A stretch of DNA of 16,760 nucleotides from Dimargaris cristalligena (Eukaryota; Kickxellomycota; Dimargaritomycetes; Dimargaritales; Dimargaritaceae): NCBI GenBank assembly GCA_027576995.1, contig JANBQC010000605.1:1-16760 (forward strand), written 5' to 3'. Below the pieces are notes generated by a model. The model was not told the DNA's origin. It made no database searches and saw nothing but the letters and a program-made list of their open reading frames with translations. Numbering within the stretch: the stretch's first letter is position 1; each line of letters starts with the position of its first letter. Positions 7,613 to 16,760 of the stretch are shown piece by piece. The position numbers and the translations under genes were made by a program.

Positions 7613-9274
7613 TGTGTGTGACCAACAGGTATATCTAGCTGGCCGCGGCCACAATGCCATTACCAACAGCCCCGGCACCCATTAGTAACATCGCGACCAA
7701 GCAATACTAAAAGGACATACAAGGCCAATGATGCTCATGGGCAAATAGCGGATATCCTGCCGTCCGACTCCCGAATTCCCTGAAGGCCCCGTGCAAGCCT
7801 TTTTCTTCGGGGCCCCTACCCTTTACAGCCCGCCCGCTTGGCCTGAGGTGGCCAAATTTAGAGAATAGGGGATAGTTTAGGGGAAGGGAAGTTAGGGATG
7901 ATTGAAAGATCAACCAAAAGGGTAAAGGGGCTGTGTTGGGTCAACTTTTTGGCCTCGATCCTCGCCGTCTTTATGACCCGGTTCCACCTTCTCTTTGTCG
8001 GACGCTACGATGGCTAATACTTCGTCCGTCGCAATCAATCCGTGCCATATCCCCCCACTCACCGTCTCCCCTCACTCTTCTCTGGTTACCCCCCCCCGTA
8101 TGATAGCTAGAATAGGGGCAGTGTGTGCATCCGGCAAGCTCGAGTTTAAGTTGAGAAAATCGGCTACCCTGACGCACCAACTTAATCAGGGGCATAACAC
8201 TCCTTGAGTCCTTAGCCTATTCTTCCTCACCTCTCATGTCCATTTTAGTAGTGCCTATAGTGGCTAAGGTTGTCCAATTCCGGCCAGGGTAATATAATCA
8301 TCCGACCCAAGATAGGTCAAAATCTGGAAGTGCCCCAGAGTTACAGGAGTTAGCGAAGTCCGAGTTGGCCGAAGTCGGATATCGTTTAACACGGCTAAAC
8401 ACTATAGATGCAAATGCGAGGAAGGGTACCATAACCAGTCCCTTATGAGCTGGGCGGATAAAAATACTGGACTTGAGGCACTTTGAATACATCGCCCACT
8501 CACTCAATTGCCGTGTAGTCGACGCTGCCATCGTTTATTCTATATTAATACTCTTGATGGCTATTTCGAAGGCAGCGGGATTGGTCTCTACTAGAGAGTC
8601 CTCACACCTTACACTGGTGTGCTTTCACGACTCCCATTACCGGTTTAATCAGTAGGGGGTACACCTTTTTATGTATTTATATAATGTAGGGGCAGTCTCC
8701 ATTGTGGAAGAAATTCACAGATTTAGGCTGGTCCCCCATCTGGTTTTATTAAAGCCACTCGGTATAAAGATACCCCGCCCGCCTGTATTTCATTAATTTA
8801 AGCGAGATGTAGAAAATGTCAGCCGAAAGAATTCGGCATACCCTTAAAAATGCCCCAATAATTAGGCTGAAGAGAGAGGTAGGCGGCCTTATTATTGGCA
8901 CTAAGGCTAGTTATTTTCAAAAATAGGGCAGGGCTGCCGGCAAAAGGTTACACATGGGATTGGTAACGCGCACCAAGGCATAAAGACAAGCAGCCAAAGC
9001 TCGGGGCCCGAGGTATACCCAAGCGTCGTTAAACCTATTTCTTGAGTTTCCGTATGGCCTGTATAAAGGTATAACCAGATAGTAATAAACACAAGTCCAT
9101 GATGGTGAATAAATCAAGTCAATAATATAAATATTAGTACACTAAAACGCGAGTTTTCAATAGGGGTTTGGCAATAAACGGGCTGGCATTTCAATAATAG
9201 TAGTAAAATAGCCACAACGTTAATATTCGTGGGCTATAACTTGGGCATGCTGCTAGATGATTAACACCACTTAC
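7613..9274. other. Spacer and presumed RRS1 terminal intron/last exon region
   Basis: RRS1 exon 4 ends in a consensus donor at 9274, so its last exon should lie in here on the minus strand. Candidate acceptors include one with a good pyrimidine tract near 8868-8883 (CTCTCTCTTCAG) and others near 8324-8340 and 7835-7850, but none gives a convincing continuation. An ATG-initiated plus-strand frame of 65 codons (8010-8207) and a 77-codon minus-strand frame (8298-8531) have fair start contexts but no recognisable product. A perfect 6-bp hairpin, GCCGAA/TTCGGC, lies at 8822-8837. Confidence 0.4.
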
Positions 9275-11097
9275 CTTGTGGACGTCGATCTTGCCCTTGG
9301 GCGCGTCCACGACTTTCTTGAGCAGCTTAAGAGAAGTGTCCTTTTCTTCACCGGCATCAACGTCGTTGGATTTGAACTATTCGATATTAAGTAAGGGCAA
9401 GAGGGATACACAGTGATAGAAAATTAGAATGACTTCACAAAAAACATCGGAATATCGTTAACCCAAATGGACAATGATACGAGTGACCCGATCCATTCAC
9501 CCCATGTAGTCCACCACCACCACTTTCCAATCTTCCCCTCGTAGTTTCCCTCCACCTCCTGGCCTTCGCGCCCAGCCTTCAAAATTTACTATTTTGGCTG
9601 CTCGATTCCGAAAACAGGATTCGAGTATACCAGAATGGCAATGGCGGAAAAAAAGGGGGGGGTGAATAGGGGAGGTCAACTTCGAGAAGGCATGGAAAAG
9701 ATGCACAGCGCTCAATGACTCTAGGTATAAGCACCGGTCGTACTTCCTAGCTTAGGAATGAGGTAGGGGATGCCGTGTTTTCTTTCGAAAATGAAACGAG
9801 TTTGCGGTATCCCGTAGTTCGGCTATTATCAAAGGACCAATATCCCAGACATTAAGCTGGGAGTTGAAACTAAGAGTTGGTTTCGTCTATATAATACCCA
9901 ACTTACCTTGCGTTTAACACCCTTGACTTTGGGTTCACCAACCAACTGCCGGTCGAATTTGCCCATCGAGGCGGTGGAGGATTTGGAGAGAACCAGGGTC
10001 CGCTGCAGGTCCTTCTTTTGCATACTCCGTGGGTTGCTGATGGACCGCTGCTCGGCCGCCGATTCTTCCAAGTTACGCTGGTGGCGACGCTGGTTCTTAT
10101 TGACCCGCTCCTTCTTCTCGTCACGGAGTTTCTGGAACTGGTCTTGGAAGGGATCGGCCCCGTCCTTGACCTCCACCAACCATTGCTTCTCGGCGTCGTT
10201 GACCCCGCGGTAGCCCCAGCGAGGGAGGTATTCACCGGTCGCTTCGTCAAAGACCTTCTGGGACCGCTTGGTGGATTGGATACCCTTGGTTTGGGCGAAT
10301 TTCTCCCAGCGGGTGAGGGGTTTGGGTTTGGGCACCTGGTGGAAGGAGAGTAAGAAAGTGGAGGTATAATTCAAAAGAAGCAATGTTAGTTAACCCATAC
10401 AAAGAAAAAAAAACTCGGACAATGGGGATTTAGATATAGTAAAAAATATACTAAGGCCGGGTTAATAGTCGAGCAATTATAAATGAGCGGCACGATGTAA
10501 ACCCAGAGTGGCATGGGCATATGGCTCATAGAGTGAATAGGGCCACTTACGTGCTTCTCGCGGGGCAGTTTCAAGAAGGGTTTGGGAAGCTCGGCAATCA
10601 CCGAATCCTCGGTGGTGCGAGTGGGTCGCGAGAAAATGCTATTGATCAGCAGCTGGGCTCCGTCCCGGGTGATGCGCCGCAGATATTTGTTCAGGGCAGC
10701 GGTATCCTTGCTTTTCAGGAGGGAATCATCGAGCACGTTGATATCGCTGGCGGTTAGTAGCCCCAGGTCGATATCGAGCGGAATCACCTTTTCGACCTCG
10801 GTGGTCTTACTGGAAGGGGGGATAGAGAAGGCGCCGTATATGGAGCAGTTTAGTGAATGGCTTAATTGAAAGAGGCCTTGCCTATTGCGTCCCATTGACC
10901 TGGCATATATATATGTCTATATATAGATATGGCCGAGCATACCCCCAGTTGTGTTTGACGACAGCGGGTCCTCGGCAAGTAGCGTTGGGAATATATGTTT
11001 ATAAACCCTAGGCGGGCTGAGTTTAAGCAACTAATAAGAAAAGGAGGCCTGCTTACAATTTCTTCTTGTGGGCCTCAAGGGCGCTAGAGACATCCAT
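9275..11097 (-). CDS. RRS1: Ribosome biogenesis protein Rrs1, four exons seen, 3' end incomplete
   Basis: Rrs1 partners with Rpf2 to bring the 5S RNP (5S rRNA, Rpl5, Rpl11) into nucleolar pre-60S particles. On the minus strand the exons are 11097-11057, 10809-10551, 10335-9907 and 9376-9275. All introns are GT-AG with GTAAGY donors: 247, 215 and 530 bases, the first in phase 2 and the others in phase 0. Joined, they give 277 residues. Family marks: N-terminus MDVSSALEAHKKKF; IPLDIDLGLLTASDIN around 23-38; GAQLLINSIF at 64-73; LPREKHVPKPKPLTRWEKFA spanning the exon 2/3 junction; PRWGYRGVND at 138-147; a Lys/Arg-rich stretch; STASMGKFD at 220-228; KGVKRK ending exon 3. Exon 4 adds an acidic-to-basic tail ending IDVHK before another GTAAGT donor at 9274, so a short last exon is expected further left and was not identified. 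Reading through that donor gives a non-basic tail and a stop, which is less likely. Confidence 0.93.
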
Positions 11098-11409
11098 GAC
11101 GGCAAGTTGGACTGGGACAATGGAGTAGGGGAGGGGGGAACTGTGTGGATCAGAGAGACCCTTTAGAGAGGAATAGCGAAGTGTCTACTAGTAAAGGAAC
11201 AGAAATGAGGATTTGAATGTGTTCAAAGGACTGGGTCCATAGCCAGGTAAGTAGTTGCCAATACGTGCTGCTCCCGCCCGGGCAGTGCTTGCAAAAAAAG
11301 GGATATACTATCCACCACCATTATTGAAGAATATCTTTTATTTTTTTTTACCTCCACCCGCGATTTCGAGTATAGAGGCCAGACGCGCATATAACAGGGC
11401 CTCTATAAA

Positions 11410-11417
11410 TCACGTGA
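11410..11417. promoter_or_regulatory. E-box palindrome TCACGTGA
   Basis: The 8-base palindrome is the preferred site of bHLH factors of the Cbf1/Pho4/USF type in fungi. It lies about 310 bases upstream of RRS1 and 850 bases upstream of THR4, next to a TATAAAT (11404-11410, plus strand). In yeasts, Cbf1 sites regulate sulfur amino-acid and other metabolic genes. Use here is inferred from the motif alone. Confidence 0.4.
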
Positions 11418-11453
11418 CCTTGCCCCCGGATACTACCTTCTTATTCAGCTAGG

Positions 11454-11471
11454 TAGTTAGTTAGTTAGTTA
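11454..11471. repeat. TAGT tetranucleotide microsatellite
   Basis: About four and a half perfect copies of TAGT lie in the RRS1/THR4 intergenic region. No function is apparent. Confidence 0.7.
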
Positions 11472-12078
11472 TACCATATTTCGGTAAGTGCTAAAAGTAA
11501 TCTAGATATATAATTTCTGCGCTTCCGCAAATATCCCGATCGATAGTTTGGCCAATATATTTACCGTTGGCGGCCGACCCGCTTCATACTCTGATTTACG
11601 TACGAATGCACTCTATGCCATGCCACCGGATTGACTATGAAACACCCCATTGCCCCTCAACTGATGGGGGCTCCTTTGCAAAAATAGTACTGTATGTTTT
11701 AAACACGGGCTGCGCTTAATTAGCTGGGTGGTACGGCAAGAAGATATATTTTATACATGCACATTTAGGATAAAAAGCCAACTTTACCATACATGCTTAG
11801 GGTTAAGGGGTAGTTGCGTGGCAGGGGGCTCTCGTGCCTGCACCATTGGCTGTCGATAAATCAGATCATCCACTCCCGGGGCTTCTTTCTAGGCGGGCTG
11901 CTTCCTCCAGTGGTCGGTCAGTCACATATACAGTGGGCTTCTTCTGGCCTGTTGACAAGTTAGTCACTATAAATCATCACCTCCACCTATCATGTAAATG
12001 TATAGGCTTGGTCGTCGTTATTTTGGCTGGCTCTCGCCCTTCCCCCACTTCGCCCTTCGATTAATGCCGGGCCCTATC

Positions 12079-12085
12079 TATATAG
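12079..12085 (+). promoter_or_regulatory. TATA box for THR4
   Basis: TATATAG lies 178 bases before the ATG at 12263. The leader (12096-12262) is CT-rich and has no ATG, so initiation at 12263 needs no special pleading. Confidence 0.65.
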
Positions 12086-12262
12086 CGCCGAGCGAGCCCC
12101 TTCTTTCTCTTTCGGTTTAGCATACCCTGACTACCACCTCGTTTTATTCTATCTGCTCTAAATACCTGCTGTTTAAGCCATACCGTGCATTGCTTTACTC
12201 GCTCTACCCTATCCGCTTTGAGCCAGCCTGTCACACTCCTTTGCCCATCCTCTATCTTAACC

Positions 12263-13954
12263 ATGAAATACTTGTCCACGCGCGGAGGTGCCGTCGGCTA
12301 CTCGTTCGAAGACGCCGTTCTAGAGGGTCTTTCCCCCGACGGCGGCCTCTTCATTCCGGAGTCCATCCCCACCCTCCCCGCCGACTGGGCCGAAGCCTGG
12401 GCCAACCTGCCCTTCGCTGACTTGGCCACCCGCATCCTCCGTCTCTTCATCGACGAGTCCGAAATCCCCACCGCCGATTTGGCCGCCCTCGTCGCCAAGA
12501 GTTACCGCACTTTCCGGCACCCTGAAGTCACGCCCGTGCGTCCATTGGGCCACCCCGCCGACCGCCGGTGGGTGCTGGAGCTGTTCCACGGCCCCACTTT
12601 TGCCTTCAAGGACGTGGCCCTGCAGTTCTTGGGCAACCTGTTTGAATATTTCCTCGAACGCCGTAACCAGCGGGATGCAGCGGCCCATAAGGAGGAGGGT
12701 CACCTCGATCCCCATTTTATCACCGTGGTGGGCGCCACGAGCGGCGATACGGGCAGTGCCGCTATTTACGGCCTGCGCAACAAAAAGAACGTGCAGGTAT
12801 TTATTTTGCACCCAAAGGGTCGCGTCTCCCCTATCCAGGAGGCCCAAATGACCACCGTACTCGATCCCAATATCCACAACCTGGCCGTGCAGGGCACCTT
12901 TGACGACTGCCAGGATATTGTCAAGGCCCTCTTCGGCAACCCCGCCTTCCGTACCAAGCACCACCTGGGCGCCATCAACTCCATCAACTGGGCCCGTATT
13001 CTCGCTCAAACCGTCTACTACTTCCATTCCTATTTCGCCGTCCAGCGTCAACTGCGGGAGCAGGGCCATGGCCCCGCCAACCTGGTCTATACCGTACCCT
13101 CCGGTAACTTCGGAGATGTCCTCGCCGGTTTCTATGCGAAGCAGCTTGGCCTACCGATCCAGCGCCTCGTCGTGGCCACCAACGCCAACGATATTCTGGA
13201 CCGTTTCTTCACTACCGGTCGCTACGAAAAGTCCACCGTCACCGACGCTGCTGCGGCTAGCGCCGTCTCGGAGACCCTCAGTCCCGCCATGGACATTCTG
13301 GTTAGTTCCAACTTTGAACGTTTGCTCTGGTACCTCGCCCGGGATTATGCGGCCACGGCGGGCCAGGCGCAGTCGGGTAATAACAATCCCTCGGTGCAGG
13401 CCGGTGAAATGGTCCGGAAATGGATGGACCAATTCAAGACCACCGGTTCGTTTACCGTCGATGCCTCCATCCACCAGGTCGCTCAGCAAACCTTCGGCTC
13501 GGTGGCGGTTTCCGACGCCGATACCCTTGACACCATTCACCGGTACTACCGTCCTGCGGGTTGGAATGGTGCCACGGCCACGGACTCCTCGCCGAAGCAG
13601 CAGCCTCAATACTTACTGGACCCGCATACCGCTGTGGGCGTAAAGGCGGCCGAGGTCATGGCCACCCGCCATCCCGATGTCTATGGTCCTACGAGTCGTT
13701 CCGATGCCCAGGGTCGCTTGACCTATACCATTTGCTTATCCACCGCCCATCCTGCTAAATTTTCCGCCGCCGTCACCCAGGCCCTGACCCATGGGGATAG
13801 TTCCGCCGAAACTTTCCAGTTTGACGACGTCCTGCCCCCGGAATTCGTCGGTCTTCTCGAAAAACCCCGCCGCTGTATTGACGTTGCCCCCGGTACCGTG
13901 GAAAAGGTCAAGGAAACGATCGAAGAAACTCTAGGCCCCATCGAGACTGCCTAA
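12263..13954 (+). CDS. THR4: Threonine synthase, 563 aa, single exon
   Basis: This PLP enzyme (EC 4.2.3.1) converts O-phospho-L-homoserine and water to L-threonine plus phosphate, the last step of threonine synthesis. The start is the first ATG of the leader (context TTAACCATGA) and matches the family N-terminus KYLSTRGG; the frame upstream has no ATG. Visible motifs: LSPDGGLFIPE (23-33); HGPTFAFKDVALQFLG (109-124) with the PLP-binding Lys116; the phosphate-loop TSGDTGSAAIYG (159-170); SPIQEAQMTTV (189-199); NSINWARI (239-246); VPSGNFGD (278-285); SPAMDILVSSNFERLLW (340-356); DPHTAVGV (453-460); TAHPAKF (494-500). Length is somewhat above the ~514 aa of the yeast enzyme. Two hydrophilic insertions, near 135-150 and 434-449, explain part of this. 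The gene is intronless and strongly GC-rich at third positions, suggesting good expression. All expected catalytic motifs are intact. Confidence 0.98.
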   Translation: MKYLSTRGGAVGYSFEDAVLEGLSPDGGLFIPESIPTLPADWAEAWANLPFADLATRILRLFIDESEIPTADLAALVAKSYRTFRHPEVTPVRPLGHPADRRWVLELFHGPTFAFKDVALQFLGNLFEYFLERRNQRDAAAHKEEGHLDPHFITVVGATSGDTGSAAIYGLRNKKNVQVFILHPKGRVSPIQEAQMTTVLDPNIHNLAVQGTFDDCQDIVKALFGNPAFRTKHHLGAINSINWARILAQTVYYFHSYFAVQRQLREQGHGPANLVYTVPSGNFGDVLAGFYAKQLGLPIQRLVVATNANDILDRFFTTGRYEKSTVTDAAAASAVSETLSPAMDILVSSNFERLLWYLARDYAATAGQAQSGNNNPSVQAGEMVRKWMDQFKTTGSFTVDASIHQVAQQTFGSVAVSDADTLDTIHRYYRPAGWNGATATDSSPKQQPQYLLDPHTAVGVKAAEVMATRHPDVYGPTSRSDAQGRLTYTICLSTAHPAKFSAAVTQALTHGDSSAETFQFDDVLPPEFVGLLEKPRRCIDVAPGTVEKVKETIEETLGPIETA

Positions 13955-13987
13955 TAGAATGAACCAAAGGCGCTGAATATATATATA

Positions 13988-13993
13988 AATAAA
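13988..13993 (+). terminator. Polyadenylation signal of THR4
   Basis: AATAAA lies 34 bases after the TAA stop, within an AT-rich stretch (TATATATATAAATAAAAA). A second stop codon in frame (TAG) immediately follows the first. Confidence 0.6.
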
Positions 13994-14620
13994 AACACTG
14001 TGGTGTGGCAATTACCATAAGGAGGTGGTATATGTTAGCAATATATTCAATATTCGGCTAACCAGGAAAAAAAAGGGCCACCCGTTGTATTACTTTAGAT
14101 TATTATTGTTTTAATTAAGTAGTCCCTCCGTCGGGAAATGCCCATATTTATTATTCATGGTTCGTCTGAACCCTCTTGGTCCTTGATCACACTTCCGGCC
14201 TGTCGTTCATTACGGAAAATGTGATTTACGATTGCAATCAGGAAATCCATCAGCCACGTAAGTTGAAAGTATAGCCTATTAGTTTTTGGCATTTCCATTA
14301 AAACCAATACCAATAAAGCCTTTATCAGGATCAGCTAATCTGAATGAAACTGAAGCGTGGTGGGCTATATGGGGGAGATGGCAAGGGTCACTATGATTTC
14401 ATTGGTGCTATACATACTTTTTTTACGTGGTAATATTAAGGCACTTGGTTTAAGTTCCGGGATTACAAAATTGGTTTAACCATTTTAATAAAACTATTGG
14501 ATTAAACAAGTACTATTTCCCTCCACAATACATGGGGTTGTCACGAAACTGATATATTTATAGTGGCCAGTATTGTAACTGGTTGGATGAAAGCAATCAT
14601 ACTTGTCGGCTACTGTTTAA
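13994..14620. other. Intergenic transition zone right of THR4
   Basis: AT-rich DNA without a supported gene. CG dinucleotides are still present to about 14240 and then thin out (14353, 14425, 14457, 14543, 14606), marking the right edge of the CG-retaining island. Confidence 0.5.
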
Positions 14621-15885
14621 ACTAACAGCTACTGTCTTTTCCCAATTCAAGATAGTACATATATTTAGTTAATACTATATCAATACACCATGTAAACCAT
14701 ATCCCCTCATCTAGCCCAATAGCATTCCAATGACTAACTATAGGGAATGATGAACCTACTACACTACCCTGCAGGTAATAAACCCAAGTTAGGAATCTTA
14801 AATAGGGATTCTTCAACAGCCCACTTGGCTATATAGCCTGGCAAAAGTTAGGCCTTATAGTAAGGCATTACTCTGTTTTTATTACCTATTGATAAGTACC
14901 AGCTCAGATAACCTTTAATATTGTATCCTACGGAAACCTATCTGTGTGAGCTCTAATTTCCGCTGATGGGATGTGGTCACTGGTACTATGCCTACCATAG
15001 CTCATAGAGGTTGGCAAAATAATTTAAATTGACTTATAATAAATCCACAAAATTGGAGTTGCTGTGCTGTTAATGGCCTAATGTAGTAATAGAGATAATT
15101 AGATTTATTTCAAGTAATAGTAATAAGTTTAATAATAATAGTTACAGGTAAATACCAGTACAACCATCAATAGTGATTGCTTAAAAAGATATAAGAAAAA
15201 TTGAGGTCAGAAGAGGAATCCCCATTCACCCTGTGGGGCATGGCATGGTTATATATATGGATTATTGCTACTGTGATTGTTTGATTATATTAATAAATGA
15301 CTATTGTATACCCAAGATATGTAGTCATAAAGTTTGTAATCCTGGCCAAAAAGATGAATAGTGAAAATATACTGGAAACAAAGGTTTGAATACTAAAGAA
15401 ATAGTAAAACTCTTGGGGCTTATCCTCTTTTGGAGGGGAGATCCAAGACTAGAGAAAGTTTAGTCACTATATTAATAGGGCCACTAGGGTTTTTCCCAGT
15501 CTGACCACACAGGAGTATATATCCTATTTGGCTCAGATGAAGTAGAGTTTTATTTCAAGTGAATCTAAGGCAGGCAACCTTTTGATCATAATTTACCATC
15601 CACAGGGAATATATTAAAGGATAAATAGTTCAAAAACCCTCAAAAGCTACAAATAAAGAGGGAAAGGACATGGGGAGGACAATGAACAGACCCTGGGAAG
15701 AAACCAGGTCATTATGACAACCTACCCAACTTAGCTAGACTGGGGTTATTGGTATTGTCAGTAAGGTGGGGGGTCATAGGACAAGGTCTCCCCCAAGGCA
15801 GAAAAAAGTAGTACTAAAACTAAGCAGCTAGTCTAAATGGCAGGGAAGGAATGTGTATGGTTGTGGTCAGGGAAGTGAAATGGAC
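14621..15885. other. CG-depleted repeat-like DNA, no supported gene
   Basis: CG occurs only at about 14931 and 14961 and then not again before 16436. Short frames such as 14622-14816 (minus) show no recognisable protein. If the ORF1-like remnant to the right belongs to a non-LTR element, its endonuclease and reverse transcriptase would be expected here on the minus strand. I do not recognise either, so that part is deleted, too decayed, or the element is of another kind. Confidence 0.45.
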
Positions 15886-16560
15886 TTATAAGACCATCTC
15901 AGTATCTTGGGGGCTAGGAGGAGAAAGGGGGGAAGGAAGGGTACCTACCCAGGTAGGGCAGGTAGAGTTTGTAGAGGCAGGGATATCCTCCTCTGCAATC
16001 CAACCCTCCTGGACAAAGTTGTGAGCAACAGCTCTGGCAACAGTGGGTCTATGGATAGCCAGGTGGTGGGCAGCCCAAAGACAGCAGGCATGGTGAATTT
16101 CAGCCACCTTCTGAGCACAATCAGAGGGGAGTAAGGTGGTTAAGACAGGGTCAGCTAGGTAGGAAGGGTGAAGGAGATCAAACCCAACACAAATAGGGAC
16201 CTTGGCAGTAGAAAGTGGCTTTGTGAGCTTGGGAGCATATTGGCAGTAGACCAGTAGGGCCACATGACCAGCAGAAGGGAAGGCTCTATCTAGCAGCCTG
16301 GAGATATCAATACCAAGGGTCCATAGGCTCTTTCAAACCTCAGCTCAGGTCAATCAGCAGTTCCTAGGGATCACTACATACTCAAATCCCTGAGGGCCTG
16401 AGTTAGGGGTGAAGATCCTAGCAGCAGCCTTGTAACGGTACTGGGACTGGGCTGGGGGAGAGGGAATAGGGTTACCAGGGTTAGCCTGGTGCCCTCATTT
16501 GGCAGTCCAGGCATATGAGCCCTTGGGGGGGGGGTATTGGGAATGAGCATGGGGGTGGTG
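15886..16560 (-). pseudogene. Decayed retroelement ORF1/Gag-like frame
   Basis: Read on the minus strand, one frame stays protein-like for about 225 codons. It is interrupted only by TGA codons at 16495, 16354, 16345 and 16333 (lowest plus-strand base of each), and is bounded upstream by another TGA at 16561. The uninterrupted C-terminal part, 16332-15886, has no ATG at its start. It begins SLWTLGIDISRLLDRAFPS and later carries AEIHHACCLWAAHHLAIHRP, then a Pro/Ser-rich end. The N-terminal part is Pro/Gln-rich. The pattern of a Pro-rich lead, then a Leu-rich segment with a LGIDISRLLD-type turn, recalls the RNA-binding ORF1/Gag-like proteins of fungal retroelements, perhaps non-LTR ones. This is recalled resemblance, not a search result. 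All interrupting stops being TGA fits CGA-to-TGA mutation. It could also be a decayed host gene. Confidence 0.45.
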
Positions 16561-16760
16561 TCAAGCCATTAAATGAACAACAAAATATATCAAAAAGGGT
16601 AGGGTGGCTTCTCCAGGCGAACTGGTTAGTCACTCTATGAAATTCTTTAAAAATATAATACTTTTTTATAATAAAATAAAACTAGTTTAAACCAAAGTAA
16701 TAGAAATACCTGTTTGGAAGCTCAAAAGGACCATTTCCTTGGCAACCACAACTTCAGAGG
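16561..16760. other. AT-rich edge sequence
   Basis: One CG (16618) and no coding frame. If the remnant to the left is a retroelement ORF1, this would be its 5' untranslated part or older flanking sequence; the window ends before this can be judged. Confidence 0.3.

Larger units (their letters stand above)
11098..12078. other. Divergent RRS1/THR4 intergenic region
   Basis: About 1.17 kb separates the two ATGs. Next to RRS1 the minus strand is CT-rich (11100-11220), as expected of its leader. A minus-strand ATG at 11239 would open a 5-codon upstream frame if transcription starts that far out. A TAGT tetranucleotide run lies at 11454-11471. The open frame at 11834-12064 starts only with GTG and has no protein character. 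No further gene is supported. Confidence 0.55.

Noticed and set aside
8010..8207. Plus-strand ATG-initiated frame of 65 codons
   Set aside because: Fair start context but no TATA box at the expected distance and no protein features; it lies where the RRS1 3' end may fall.
8298..8531. Minus-strand frame of 77 codons with good start context (ACGATGG)
   Set aside because: No recognisable features, it overlaps an equally long plus-strand frame, and it sits in the presumed RRS1 last intron.
9497..9715. Minus-strand frame inside RRS1 intron 3
   Set aside because: It starts only at TTG and is interrupted relative to the well-supported splice junctions at 9906 and 9377.
11834..12064. Plus-strand frame of 76 codons upstream of THR4
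   Set aside because: It has only a GTG start, no protein character, and overlaps the THR4 upstream region.
12320..13643. Long open frames overlapping threonine synthase: about 249 codons antisense (12320-13069), about 247 codons in another sense frame (12900-13643) and about 152 codons antisense (13151-13609)
   Set aside because: They follow from the GC-rich third positions of THR4. Their translations are Pro/Ser/Arg- or Gly/Val-skewed with no domain, while THR4 is intact across the same bases.
1..16760. Bacterial-style systems (operons, CRISPR arrays, integrons, phage defence)
   Set aside because: Spliced genes, TATA boxes and polyadenylation signals show nuclear eukaryotic DNA. No regularly spaced repeats or bacterial ribosome-binding sites precede the genes.

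Overview
The window reads as nuclear DNA of a fungus, probably an early-diverging (zygomycete-grade) lineage. The evidence is a fungal-type threonine synthase, a spliced RRS1 ribosome-biogenesis gene with long AT-rich GT-AG introns, GC-rich coding sequence set in AT-rich spacers, TATA boxes with long CT-rich AUG-free leaders, AATAAA-type 3' signals, and a secreted precursor carrying dibasic Kex2-type sites. I cannot name the species from sequence alone.

Layout. Positions 1-1860 and about 14620-16760 are repeat-derived and almost free of CG dinucleotides. The left flank carries two copies of a ~480 bp direct repeat. The right flank carries a decayed retroelement ORF1/Gag-like frame on the minus strand. 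Between them lies a CG-retaining gene island of about 12.5 kb. It holds, in order: a 65-aa tyrosine-rich protein (3323-3520, +); a 226-aa low-complexity orphan protein (4621-5301, +); a 74-aa secreted precursor of a cationic amphipathic peptide (7130-7354, -); RRS1 in at least four exons (9275-11097, -, last exon not found); and THR4, threonine synthase, in one exon (12263-13954, +). Long stretches at 1861-3150, 5302-7129, 7613-9274 and 13994-14620 show no gene I can defend.

RRS1 and THR4 are divergent housekeeping genes, one for 60S ribosome assembly and one for amino-acid synthesis. They share a ~1.17 kb intergenic region containing a TCACGTGA E-box palindrome. The three small genes to their left look lineage-specific. 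Four genes (65-aa, 226-aa, peptide, THR4) follow one pattern: a TATA box 160-250 nt upstream of the first AUG and a pyrimidine-rich leader without upstream AUGs. That pattern is the main support for the orphan genes.

The most interesting item is the 74-aa precursor. It has a clean signal peptide, two dibasic processing sites and a 31-residue C-terminal peptide with no acidic residues, so it resembles a fungal membrane-active or signalling peptide. The second is the sharp CG-depletion boundary, with TGA-only stops in the decayed retroelement and CG-to-TG differences between the repeat copies. This points to CpG-targeted mutation, probably cytosine methylation, of repeats around an unmethylated gene island.
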